Positions 17,797-25,050 of a stretch of DNA of 64,000 bases are shown in pieces. Origin of the DNA: Allobaculum mucilyticum (GTDB taxonomy: Bacteria; Bacillota_I; Bacilli_A; Erysipelotrichales; Erysipelotrichaceae). Numbering within the stretch: position 1 is the stretch's first letter; every line of letters begins with the position of its first letter. The position numbers were made by a program, and so were the translations under genes. The notes under the pieces are model-generated. The model was not told the origin of the DNA. It worked only from the letters and a program-made list of their open reading frames with translations, and searched no databases. The stretch is from assembly GCF_022701195.1 (NCBI RefSeq), contig NZ_CP078089.1:806001-870000 (forward strand), written 5' to 3'.

Positions 17797-17913
17797 TTAT
17801 TCGTCGATGCCCGATGAAGAATCAGGCAGGTCAGAAGGCGTGCTGGAATTTGTATCCCCTGCAGGGACATCCGGATCCGGGGTCAGGTTCAGCCTTGCCG
17901 GCTGAGGACCGTT
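17797..17913 (-). pseudogene. In-frame 38-codon extension beyond a TGA
   Basis: Past the TGA at 17914-17916 the same frame stays open for 38 codons to a TAA. The encoded tail continues the Pro/Thr/Asp/Ser-rich style of the upstream C-terminus (for example LTPDPDVPAGDTNSSTPSDL). The most likely reading is a nonsense mutation that trimmed the tail. Confidence 0.55.
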
Positions 17914-18924
17914 TCAGGGCTGTGCGGCGTTCAGGCCGGCAGTTCCGTCTGTATTACCCGTATCTGTTCCATCACCCGCTGGCGGTGTAAGCGGCGTATC
18001 GGAAACGCCCTTGGTCAGGAAGTAGACTTTATTGCCGCAATCATCCGTTCCTTCCAGGTAATAGAAGTAGTTGTTTGGAGACTGGCGGTTCCATGCCGTA
18101 CCGGCTGTATACAGATCCGAGAAGTTGTAGTACACTTCACTTCCGCTTGGGGCAGAGGAAATCGTGCAGGCCGACGGTTTTGACGGCTGGTTTGGCGTTT
18201 CCGGGGCTTCCGGCGTGTCTGTATCATTGGAACCATTATCTTCGGGCACCGATTCTTCGCTGCTCTGTTCTTCGGAATCTTCTTCTTCCGAAGGAACGAC
18301 CTCGTCGTCAAACTGGTCGGATGCAGTGATCGGCTTATTCTTGCCGACGACATTGATCGTAATTTCAAGGGAATTGGTGTTGCCGGATTTGTCGGTGGCA
18401 ATCAGAGTAACCGGATAGGTTCCCTCTTTTTTCAGGTCGTAAACCCCTTCAACGCGAAGTTCCACTTCGTCTTTATCACTCGTACGGTAGACTCTCGAAA
18501 AGTCAAAGTCCGTTTCGCCAACCGGTACGGTAACAACCGCAGAGGGCGATACGAATTCAGGCATTACGGTATCCCGGACGATGACCGTCACCGGGTATTT
18601 CTCACCCTGATAGTTCAGAGTCAGCGAATACGATCCAATGGACAGCTGGTCTTTTCCAGCATCCGTGACGGTTTCTTTAAAGCCGTTATAGGCATATTTC
18701 TCATCGGTTTTCAGATCTGAGTCGACCGTGATCTGTTCCAGGACATCCTCAGGTGCTGAATCAAGGAGATAATCAGCCGCATTCAGGCTGATTTCATCAC
18801 CGAGTTCATAGGTTTTCGAGGAGACCACTTTCAGGCTGTCCGCCTTTCTGGCGGATGAGCATCCGCTCAGCAGTGTCAGCGTTACCGCTGCGGCACAGCC
18901 AAGCAGCATTTTCAATCGTTTCAT
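17914..18924 (-). CDS. Lipoprotein with Ig-like domains, C-terminally shortened
   Basis: This 336-residue protein starts MKRLKMLLGCAAAVTLTLLSGCSS, a lipoprotein signal with lipobox LSGC and Cys at 22. Two beta-sandwich domains follow. The second (VMPEFVSPSAVVTVPVGE through YPVTLIATDKSGNTNSLEIT) resembles the DUF5011/HYR-type Ig fold found in surface proteins. A Glu/Ser/Pro linker leads to a small Tyr-rich domain around YYNFSDLYTAGTAWN, which is known from wall-associated proteins but whose function I do not recognise. A TGAGG site precedes the ATG. The stop is a TGA after GLNAAQP, followed by an open frame. The protein is probably extracellular and wall-interacting. Confidence 0.82.
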   Translation of the reverse strand: MKRLKMLLGCAAAVTLTLLSGCSSARKADSLKVVSSKTYELGDEISLNAADYLLDSAPEDVLEQITVDSDLKTDEKYAYNGFKETVTDAGKDQLSIGSYSLTLNYQGEKYPVTVIVRDTVMPEFVSPSAVVTVPVGETDFDFSRVYRTSDKDEVELRVEGVYDLKKEGTYPVTLIATDKSGNTNSLEITINVVGKNKPITASDQFDDEVVPSEEEDSEEQSSEESVPEDNGSNDTDTPEAPETPNQPSKPSACTISSAPSGSEVYYNFSDLYTAGTAWNRQSPNNYFYYLEGTDDCGNKVYFLTKGVSDTPLTPPAGDGTDTGNTDGTAGLNAAQP

Positions 18925-19068
18925 TCTAACCTCACTCTGAGCGGCTGTTAGCAGGCAGTCAGACGGTCCTGCACAAACTGTCCGCTCATTTTCAGTCTAT
19001 ACTATTCATCAGCAAAGAGTCATTCCGGACCACAATACACAAACAGGGAGGACAAACTGTTAACTGTT

Positions 19069-19833
19069 ATGAATATTTATCTGGATCTGTTTACAACCTT
19101 CGCGAAAATCGGCCTCTTTACCTTTGGAGGCGGGCTGGCCATGCTTCCCATGCTCGAAAAAGAAGTTGTCGACCATAAGAAATGGGCGACCAACGACGAG
19201 CTGATTGATTATTTTGCGATCGGGCAGTGTACGCCGGGCATCATCGCGGTCAACACCGCGACGTTCATCGGGTACTCGCAGAAAAAAGTCCCCGGAGCGA
19301 TCGTTGCCACGCTTGGCGTGATCTTTCCGTCGATCGTCATTATCCTGCTCATCGCCTCGCTGATGACCACGTTTGCACAGGAACCGATCGTCCAGCATGC
19401 CCTTGCCGGCATCCGTATCGCGGTATGCGTGCTGATCGTCAAGGCGCTCATCAGCATGTTCCGCTCCGGCATCAAGGATTACTGGGGCGTCGGACTGTTC
19501 GTTCTTTTCGCGGTCTGCTCGTATTTCGGCATTCTGTCTGCTACGGTGATCGTTATTCTCGCAGCCGTTGCCGGCATTGTGATTAAGAGCTGCTTCGCAG
19601 ACAGCAAAACGAAAGATACCATAACTACTCATCCCTCTGTCAAGACATCACCGTCGTCAGATACTGCTCAGAGCGCGGATTCTTCTAACAGTGTCTCAGT
19701 CAAAGCGGATCTTCCAGGCAATTCAGCCCCCGCTGCAGATGTCACAGGACACGCAGCCGGACATACAGAAGAGAGTAAATCGCTAAAAGAGAACGATGAG
19801 AACAAAGAACAGAAAGGAGAGAACGCACAGTGA
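19069..19833 (+). CDS. Chromate transporter family protein, first half
   Basis: This 254-residue protein has one CHR domain of about 180 residues. TFGGGLAMLPMLEKEVV and the conserved QCTPGIIAVNTATFIGY segment are present, with about five hydrophobic stretches. Short-chain CHR proteins work as pairs encoded by adjacent genes, and the partner follows here with a four-base overlap. The family is named for chromate efflux, but the natural substrate is often unknown. After residue 185 there is a hydrophilic, Ser/Lys/Glu-rich tail of about 70 residues that is unusual for the family. The GGGAGG site lies 17 bases before the ATG; an in-frame CTG at 19057 has better spacing, so the start is uncertain by four codons. 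Confidence 0.88.
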   Translation: MNIYLDLFTTFAKIGLFTFGGGLAMLPMLEKEVVDHKKWATNDELIDYFAIGQCTPGIIAVNTATFIGYSQKKVPGAIVATLGVIFPSIVIILLIASLMTTFAQEPIVQHALAGIRIAVCVLIVKALISMFRSGIKDYWGVGLFVLFAVCSYFGILSATVIVILAAVAGIVIKSCFADSKTKDTITTHPSVKTSPSSDTAQSADSSNSVSVKADLPGNSAPAADVTGHAAGHTEESKSLKENDENKEQKGENAQ

Positions 19834-20390
19834 ATATCTGGCTGACTCTGTTTCTGGAGTTTTTCAAAACCGGCCTGTTCTCGGTAGGCGGAGGTCTTGC
19901 GACTATTCCATTTTTAACCGAGATGATGGAACGCTATCACTGGTTTACCGAGCAGGATCTGCTCAACATGATCGCGATTTCCGAATCCACCCCCGGACCG
20001 ATCGGCGTCAATATGGCGACCTACGTCGGCTATCAGGCGACAGGCAACAATATTCTTGGCGGAATCTGGGCGACCATTGCTCTGGTGCTGCCAAGTGTCA
20101 TCATCATCTGCGTCATTGCGCAGCTGCTCAAAACGTATAAGAACAACCCGATCGTCCAGAACGCCTTCTACGGTCTGCGCCCGGCATCGTGCGCGCTGAT
20201 CTTCAGTGCTGCTATCGGTGTTCTTGCCAGCGTCCTGTTCCCTTCCGGACAGATTGCGATTACGCCATCCTTCTGGATGACTGTAGGTCTGATGCTCATC
20301 TTTGGCGGCATCACCCTGATGTTCAAGAAAATGCATCCGATTGCGCTGATTGTCATCTGTGCGATCACCGGCATCGTTTTACAGCTTTAA
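19830..20390 (+). CDS. Chromate transporter family protein, second half
   Basis: This 186-residue protein is the second CHR domain of the pair. SVGGGLATIPFLTEMMERY and ISESTPGPIGVNMATYVGYQ are the family signatures. It starts with GTG at 19830, overlapping the TGA of the preceding gene (GTGA), with an AAGGAGA site upstream inside that gene. The two products probably form an antiparallel heterodimer in the membrane, as known for short-chain CHR pairs. A bidirectional terminator follows. Confidence 0.9.
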   Translation: MNIWLTLFLEFFKTGLFSVGGGLATIPFLTEMMERYHWFTEQDLLNMIAISESTPGPIGVNMATYVGYQATGNNILGGIWATIALVLPSVIIICVIAQLLKTYKNNPIVQNAFYGLRPASCALIFSAAIGVLASVLFPSGQIAITPSFWMTVGLMLIFGGITLMFKKMHPIALIVICAITGIVLQL

Positions 20391-20398
20391 ATACAGAG

Positions 20399-20436
20399 AA
20401 AACCGGTCAGTTTTATGATTTCTGACCGGTTTTTGT
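20399..20436. terminator. Bidirectional terminator
   Basis: AAACCGGTCAG pairs with CTGACCGGTTT, with T-runs on both strands. It serves the chromate transporter pair (plus) and the convergent gene at 20482-20931 (minus). Confidence 0.85.
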
Positions 20437-20481
20437 GTGCTTTGTGCTTCTCTCGATCAAAGAGAGAACGGGTATTGCAGC

Positions 20482-20931
20482 TTACGCTTTAAGGTCTGTA
20501 AGGCTTGCGTTTTCGATGGCAAAATTCTGAGCGGTAAACAGCTCAAGGGCATCATTAAGACTCATCGGAAGCATGCGCAGATCATCTGTTTCCACATCTG
20601 CTCCATGCAGACTTCCATCATCAAAACGGCAGAGGACAAAGAGCAGATCGCTCTGATTTACGCCGTAATAAACCGTACACGAAGCGTCACCGCCTTCTTC
20701 TTCAATCCTCTCAGAAAGATCGGAGAGAATCTGCGGATCGGGTGCATACAGAACCGGATACTGATTGAGCGCATCCAGGACAATGTTCCATTCTTCGCTG
20801 TCGCCTTTTCCCTGCTGGTTCAGCTTCTGCAGTACATCCATCGAAAGACCGGTCTGCACGCTGAGATCATGAAGAGTAAAGCCGTTCTGGGCCAGTTTCT
20901 GTTCAAGCCAGGTCATTTTTGCATCAGACAT
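20482..20931 (-). CDS. Uncharacterised protein with an HTH-like N-terminus
   Basis: I do not recognise this 149-residue protein. Residues 3-36 (WLEQKLAQNGFTLHDLSVQT, then GLSMDVLQKLNQQGK) have the spacing of a helix-turn-helix of the Cro/XRE type. The rest is acidic, ends in a Leu-rich segment (MLPMSLNDALELFTAQNF), and may form a small alpha/beta domain. The start at 20931 follows a GGAG site; a frame from 20970 lacks one. It is a single-gene unit, convergent with the chromate transporter pair. A regulatory role is possible but not shown. Confidence 0.7.
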   Translation of the reverse strand: MSDAKMTWLEQKLAQNGFTLHDLSVQTGLSMDVLQKLNQQGKGDSEEWNIVLDALNQYPVLYAPDPQILSDLSERIEEEGGDASCTVYYGVNQSDLLFVLCRFDDGSLHGADVETDDLRMLPMSLNDALELFTAQNFAIENASLTDLKA

Positions 20932-21246
20932 ATCGAACACTCCTTTTTCGGGATCTCTTTCTTCAATCATTCAGATGCTTTTCTCTTTTTCAGTTTTCCA
21001 AAGAGCAGCAGATCTGAGATACAGAGCAGTTATTGCTCTGTAAAAAAGGCTGATCCCGTTTGATCTGTGAAGATTTCTGTTCACGTTTACTGGATTTAGA
21101 ATCGTCCTAAACGCCTCAGATTACACGCACATTGCCTGAAACAGATCGTCCGCCCGTCCCGTGTCATCCACAGAAAAATCCGCCGTTTTTTGCGGCGGAT
21201 TTGATGTTTATCTCTTTGTTTCTGGGTTTCTGCTTCAGGATTCTGA
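20932..21246. other. Intergenic region
   Basis: A stretch of 315 bases with the flavodiiron gene terminator (21173-21205) and presumably the promoter of the preceding gene. I see nothing else. Confidence 0.4.
21173..21205 (-). terminator. Terminator after the flavodiiron gene
   Basis: On the minus strand AAATCCGCCG-CAAAAAA-CGGCGGATTT followed by TTC; about 40 bases after the stop. Confidence 0.85.
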
Positions 21247-22407
21247 CTAAGCTTCGATCAGGTGATCAGCCAGCTCCTCCATAGCCGGAAGGTCTTTATC
21301 CTTCAGGGATGTTGTGATGGTTACAACCGGATCAACCCAGGTCAGGTTCTTGCAGCCTTCGAGGATCGATTTCACGGTTCTGGCAGCACTTGGAGCCCAG
21401 GATCCGTTCTGGATCACACCGATGGAGCGGTTCTGGAAGTTCTTGTGGGAAAGAGTCAGCAGAACGCGTTCCATTGGAGGGAACAGACCTGCATCGTACG
21501 AGCAGGCGATCAGAACGATCTTGCCGCAGCGGTAGCACTGAGCAACAGCTTCGTGCATATCCTGACGGGTAACATCGAGCAGACGGACTTTCTGTCCTTT
21601 TGCTTCGAGGATTTCTTTCATCTTGTCTGCAACTACGTTGGTATGACCATGGATGGAAGCAACAAGGATCAGGATTTCATCCGTTTCCGGCTCATATTTC
21701 GACCATGTATCGTACAGCCTGATGTAATGGCCGAGGTTTTCTGTCAGCAGCGGTCCGTGCAGAGCTGCAATGGTCTGAATGTCGAGACCGGCAGCTTTTT
21801 TGAGCAGAGTCTGTACCTGGTTTCCGTATTTGCCGACGATGTTGATGAAATAGCGTCTTGCTTCATCATCCCATGGCTCTTCGGCATCGCGGGTTCCGAA
21901 TTTTCCGAACGCATCAGCTGCGAAGAGAATTTTGTCTTTGTCATCGTAAGTCACGATGACCTCAGGCCAGTGCACCATAGGTGCTGTAACAAAAGACAGT
22001 TTACGGGTTCCCAGATCGAGAACGTCGCCTTCTTTTACTGCAATGCGGTGATCTTCAGGAACCGGAGTCACTTCAAAGTTTGGAAGCATGGTCCAGGCTT
22101 TCACGCTGGCGACAACTTTTGCTTCCGGATGAGCGCGCAGGATTTTGTCGATGCTGCCGGAGTGATCCGGTTCAAGATGCTGAATAACCAGATAATCGAG
22201 CGGTTCGCCATTCAGAACTTCTTCTACGTTGGCCAGCCATTCGTCGCCTTTTCTCTGGTCGACTGTGTCCATCAGGACATTCTTTCCATCTTTGATGAGA
22301 TAGGAGTTGTAAGCCATGCCGTTCGGGACTTTGTACTGAGACTCGAACAGATCAATGGTGTAGTCATCACAGCCTACGGAATAGACTGTATTCGATACTT
22401 TTTCCAT
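21247..22407 (-). CDS. Flavodiiron protein (oxygen/NO reductase)
   Basis: Flavodiiron proteins reduce O2 to water or NO to N2O in anaerobes, taking electrons via rubredoxin or a flavin reductase. The 386-residue protein has an N-terminal metallo-beta-lactamase-like diiron domain with His77-x-Glu79-x-Asp81-His82 (HLEPDHSG), His146 (APMVHWPEV), Asp165 (FAADAFG) and His217 (LHGPLL). A C-terminal flavodoxin domain begins at about residue 240 (EILILVASIHGHTNVV). All iron ligands are present. The start at 22407 follows an AAAGGA site; a frame from 22443 is longer but less likely. It forms a single-gene unit and fits an oxygen-sensitive lifestyle. Confidence 0.95.
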   Translation of the reverse strand: MEKVSNTVYSVGCDDYTIDLFESQYKVPNGMAYNSYLIKDGKNVLMDTVDQRKGDEWLANVEEVLNGEPLDYLVIQHLEPDHSGSIDKILRAHPEAKVVASVKAWTMLPNFEVTPVPEDHRIAVKEGDVLDLGTRKLSFVTAPMVHWPEVIVTYDDKDKILFAADAFGKFGTRDAEEPWDDEARRYFINIVGKYGNQVQTLLKKAAGLDIQTIAALHGPLLTENLGHYIRLYDTWSKYEPETDEILILVASIHGHTNVVADKMKEILEAKGQKVRLLDVTRQDMHEAVAQCYRCGKIVLIACSYDAGLFPPMERVLLTLSHKNFQNRSIGVIQNGSWAPSAARTVKSILEGCKNLTWVDPVVTITTSLKDKDLPAMEELADHLIEA

Positions 22408-22550
22408 ACATGAATCCTTTCTTTCGTCATTGCGCAGCCGCAATGGCGGGTGCGCATCGTGAATTACCTCTCAATTTTACTTCATTTTTAAAGCAAATGG
22501 GTCTGACGTCTGCTGACTCGTGTTTAAACCTGAGCAGGACTCTGTATATC

Positions 22551-23030
22551 TTACTGAGCCGTGTTCGCAGGTGCCTTTTTCTGCCGATCTGCTGCCGGTT
22601 TTGTACTCTGCATTTTCGCAGAAGAGGGCAGCGAGGCAATCCGGTCGGAAAGATCCTGAACCTGGTCATCGCTTAAATCCTCAAGGTGCTCAAGCTGCGA
22701 AAGCATAAGGGCAACCGATTCGCTGCCGCGCACTTTTTCATACAGCCAGCTTGCTCCTACGCCGCAGATAAAGCCGATCGCCAGAACGCCGTACAGTCCC
22801 AGAAATACCGAAATCAGACGGGAAGTCAGCGTGGCGGCAGTCAGGTCGCCAAAGCCGATGGTTGTGACCAGCATGAAGCTGTACCAGATCGCATCGCCCC
22901 AGGTTTTCAGTCCGGGATCCGTCAGCCAGAGCAGCAGCGAGCAGATCACAAAGACTGCCGCAAACGAGAGAAGAAAGCGGACAGTTTTTGTCTGCTTGAG
23001 AATCAGTGCAAATAAGGAGATCTCTTTCAT
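22551..23030 (-). CDS. Two-span potassium channel subunit A
   Basis: This 159-residue protein has two membrane spans (about 17-37 and 69-92) around a pore loop with the selectivity filter TTIGFGD at 56-62, the potassium channel signature. A hydrophilic C-terminal region (LSQLEHLEDLSDDQVQDLSDR) may form a coiled coil. It lacks an RCK domain. Its ATG overlaps the TGA of a second channel gene by four bases (ATGA), so the two are translated together. A homotetramer or a mixed channel with the partner is possible. Confidence 0.88.
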   Translation of the reverse strand: MKEISLFALILKQTKTVRFLLSFAAVFVICSLLLWLTDPGLKTWGDAIWYSFMLVTTIGFGDLTAATLTSRLISVFLGLYGVLAIGFICGVGASWLYEKVRGSESVALMLSQLEHLEDLSDDQVQDLSDRIASLPSSAKMQSTKPAADRQKKAPANTAQ

Positions 23031-23446
23031 CGGGCATTCTCCTTTCGAATCTGTCTGGAGAGCTGCTGTTTCTGCTCATCGCTCATTGAACTGAGTGATC
23101 CAAGCTCTTTTGCATGTCTTGCAACGATCTGATCCCGCTTTTCACTCAGCCGGCTCAGATAATACGAGGCAATCAGCCCCGGAATATAGGCTTCCATAAT
23201 CGTTCCGTATATTCCCAGAAGAACCGTCAGAAAGCGGGCCAAGCCATGCGTAACTGTATAATCGCCAAGACCGATCGTCGTTGCGACCGAAAATCCCATC
23301 CACAGGGCATCTCCATAGCTGTGGATATCCGAATCGAAACAGTAAATCAGAAAACAGTCGACAAAATAAAAGACCAGAAACGAACAGAGCAGTCTGTTCC
23401 CGCTGGTCTTTTTCATCATTTCCCAGTAGCGAAGAATCGTCTTCAT
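23027..23446 (-). CDS. Two-span potassium channel subunit B
   Basis: This 139-residue protein has the same two-span layout as its neighbour, with the filter TTIGLGD at residues 56-62, the same position as in subunit A. Its hydrophilic C-terminus is Lys/Gln/Arg-rich (SSMSDEQKQQLSRQIRKENA), opposite in charge to the acidic tail of subunit A, which would favour pairing. Two start codons are close together (23452, 23446). The GGGGG site touches the first and is five bases from the second, so I choose 23446. It lies 11 bases after the upstream gene, so all three genes form one operon. Confidence 0.85.
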   Translation of the reverse strand: MKTILRYWEMMKKTSGNRLLCSFLVFYFVDCFLIYCFDSDIHSYGDALWMGFSVATTIGLGDYTVTHGLARFLTVLLGIYGTIMEAYIPGLIASYYLSRLSEKRDQIVARHAKELGSLSSMSDEQKQQLSRQIRKENAR

Positions 23447-23457
23447 AAACATCCCCC

Positions 23458-24126
23458 TTACGGGGTGATCGTATCAGTCGTACTCTTCTCTTCTTCTTTG
23501 TTTGCCTGGCTCATTTCTACAGAAAAGTCGCCGTCTTTAATCTGAACCGTCAGAGTGTAATGGACCGGTTCAACATCCATTGCCATGATCTTTTCACGCA
23601 GCGCATCCAGAAACAGGCTGGCGTATTCTCCATACACCGCTTCCTTAATTCCCTCTTCGCCTTTAAACAGCGATCCGATGGCAGACATTGGATTCTTCAG
23701 AACGTAATCTTTAACAGACTGTGCCGCTGCTGAGACGACAAGAGATTCATTGAGCTTATCCATCGGAACCGCAACACCCTGTACATGAATGATAAAGCGG
23801 TCCGGCGTATATTCGACGCTTTCGACTGTGCAGTCTTTGAGCGTTTTGACATACGCCTGAGTCAGAAGTCTTGAGAGTGCCTTGTCTGTTTTTTCACTGG
23901 CGCCATACTGCTCCAGCTCCGAGGCAATCGCGCCATAGAATTTCGCCATTGTTTCATCATTGCTCAGATCGATTTTTCCTGAATCGCCTGCCAGTCCGGT
24001 AAACGAACCTGCAACACTCTGGATCGAACGGTTCAGAGAATAGAAAGCCGCTCCGCTCAGTCCTGCAACCACAATCAGAACGCAGACCAGCCCAATCAGC
24101 CATTTTGTCAGTGTTGAATTTTTCAT
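23458..24126 (-). CDS. Membrane-anchored protein of unknown function
   Basis: I do not recognise this 222-residue protein. It has one N-terminal membrane span (WLIGLVCVLIVVAGLSGAAF, about 9-28) and an extracellular domain of about 190 residues with mixed helices and strands. It is first in an operon with two potassium channel genes, which suggests a role in the same process, perhaps as a sensor or an auxiliary subunit. No ribosome binding site precedes the ATG; TATAAT ends six bases before it, so the message is probably leaderless. Confidence 0.75.
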   Translation of the reverse strand: MKNSTLTKWLIGLVCVLIVVAGLSGAAFYSLNRSIQSVAGSFTGLAGDSGKIDLSNDETMAKFYGAIASELEQYGASEKTDKALSRLLTQAYVKTLKDCTVESVEYTPDRFIIHVQGVAVPMDKLNESLVVSAAAQSVKDYVLKNPMSAIGSLFKGEEGIKEAVYGEYASLFLDALREKIMAMDVEPVHYTLTVQIKDGDFSVEMSQANKEEEKSTTDTITP

Positions 24127-24132
24127 GGCTTC

Positions 24133-24138
24133 ATTATA
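24133..24138 (-). promoter_or_regulatory. -10 box abutting the start of the channel operon
   Basis: A consensus TATAAT on the minus strand ends six bases before the ATG at 24126. There is no ribosome binding site. The -35 is weak (GATTTT at 17 bases). Confidence 0.55.
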
Positions 24139-24217
24139 GACGCTGGATCAGTGTAAAAATCGATTTGCCCCGTTCTTTTGAAAATCATAAGAAGGCAGAC
24201 ACAAAGCAGAACAGAAT

Positions 24218-24242
24218 AAAAAAAAGGGACCGAAGTCCCTGT
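24218..24242 (-). terminator. Terminator after the second tRNA cluster
   Basis: On the minus strand AGGGAC-TTCG-GTCCCT followed by seven T. Confidence 0.88.
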
Positions 24243-24251
24243 ACAGACAAA

Positions 24252-24325
24252 TGGAGCAGGTGATGAGAATCGAACTCACGTAGTCAGCTTGGAAGGCTGA
24301 AGTTCTACCATTGAACTACACCTGC
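24252..24325 (-). tRNA. tRNA-Gly (TCC), copy 2
   Basis: A 74-base cloverleaf starting GCAGGTGTAGTTCAATGG and ending TCCA, with the anticodon loop CTTCCAA (anticodon TCC) and an encoded CCA. It is third in transcription order after tRNA-Val and tRNA-Tyr. Confidence 0.95.
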
Positions 24326-24328
24326 AAG

Positions 24329-24412
24329 TGGTGGAGAGAGGCAGATTCGAACTGCCGAACCCTAAGGAACTGAGTTACAGTCAGCCGCGTTTAGCCACTT
24401 CGCTATCTCTCC
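24329..24412 (-). tRNA. tRNA-Tyr (GTA), copy 2
   Basis: An 84-base tRNA with a long variable arm, acceptor stem GGAGAGA/TCTCTCC, anticodon loop CTGTAAC (anticodon GTA) and encoded CCA. Three bases separate it from tRNA-Gly. Confidence 0.95.
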
Positions 24413-24417
24413 AAAGA

Positions 24418-24493
24418 TGGTGGAGGCTAACGGGCTCGAACCGCTGACCCTCTGCTTGTAAGGCAGACGCTCTCCCAACTGAGCTAAGCCTCC
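24418..24493 (-). tRNA. tRNA-Val (TAC), copy 2
   Basis: A 76-base tRNA with acceptor stem GGAGGCT/AGCCTCC, anticodon loop CTTACAA (anticodon TAC) and encoded CCA. Five bases separate it from tRNA-Tyr. Confidence 0.95.
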
Positions 24494-24543
24494 ATCGATA
24501 GAAGTTTTTTTGATACTGCTGGAAGGCCTTCAGGAAGACCCGT

Positions 24544-24567
24544 AAAAAAAGGGACCATAGCCCCTGT
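24544..24567 (-). terminator. Terminator after the first tRNA cluster
   Basis: On the minus strand AGGGGC-TATG-GTCCCT followed by seven T. The stem has one G-T pair and is weaker than the terminator of the other copy, so some readthrough into copy 2 is likely. Confidence 0.75.
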
Positions 24568-24576
24568 AAAATCAAA

Positions 24577-24650
24577 TGGAGCAGGTGATGAGAATCGAAC
24601 TCACGTAGTCAGCTTGGAAGGCTGAAGTTCTACCATTGAACTACACCTGC
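24577..24650 (-). tRNA. tRNA-Gly (TCC), copy 1
   Basis: Identical to the tRNA-Gly at 24252-24325. Third gene of the first-transcribed cluster. Confidence 0.95.
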
Positions 24651-24653
24651 AAG

Positions 24654-24737
24654 TGGTGGAGAGAGGCAGATTCGAACTGCCGAACCCTAAGGAACTGAGT
24701 TACAGTCAGCCGCGTTTAGCCACTTCGCTATCTCTCC
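24654..24737 (-). tRNA. tRNA-Tyr (GTA), copy 1
   Basis: Identical to the tRNA-Tyr at 24329-24412, with the same three-base spacer to tRNA-Gly. Confidence 0.95.
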
Positions 24738-24742
24738 AAAGA

Positions 24743-24818
24743 TGGTGGAGGCTAACGGGCTCGAACCGCTGACCCTCTGCTTGTAAGGCAGACGCTCTCC
24801 CAACTGAGCTAAGCCTCC
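24743..24818 (-). tRNA. tRNA-Val (TAC), copy 1
   Basis: Identical to the tRNA-Val at 24418-24493. It is the first tRNA after the promoter at 24861-24889. Confidence 0.95.
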
Positions 24819-24860
24819 ATCTTTGTGTTTCGTTTTGTGCGCATCGCTTAATGCCTGCTT

Positions 24861-24889
24861 AATATAACCTTTTTTCGAACATGCCGCAA
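24861..24889 (-). promoter_or_regulatory. Promoter of the tRNA clusters
   Basis: On the minus strand TTGCGG (24889-24884) is followed after 17 bases by TATATT (24866-24861), about 42 bases upstream of the first tRNA-Val. I see no equally good promoter before the second cluster. Confidence 0.6.
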
Positions 24890-24962
24890 CCTCTGAGGAC
24901 AACTTTTTTGGAGATTTTTTCAATTTTCTAAAATTTCCTCATACCTAAAGCTCATCAAAGCG

Positions 24963-25009
24963 TAAAAAAATTCAGAGCTGCTTCTCTTTATTTCGAAGCA
25001 GCTCTGAAG
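24963..25009 (-). terminator. Terminator after the VWA gene
   Basis: A 14-base-pair stem (TTCAGAGCTGCTTC with GAAGCAGCTCTGAA) followed by seven T on the minus strand, about 40 bases after the stop. Confidence 0.92.
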
Positions 25010-25050
25010 GCTATGGATTCTATCCGGAATATTTTCTGTTAATAGCAGGA

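Noticed and set aside
17914-17916. TGA as a selenocysteine codon or as tryptophan
   Set aside because: The codon lies in a low-complexity tail with no redox context, and TGA serves as a normal stop in other genes here.
21262-22413. 383-codon open frame opposite the flavodiiron gene
   Set aside because: Antisense shadow of a well-conserved gene, without ribosome binding site or recognisable domains.
24252-24818. tRNA repeat as an attachment site of an integrated element
   Set aside because: The duplicated unit is whole tRNA genes with their spacers, and there is no integrase or foreign DNA between the copies.
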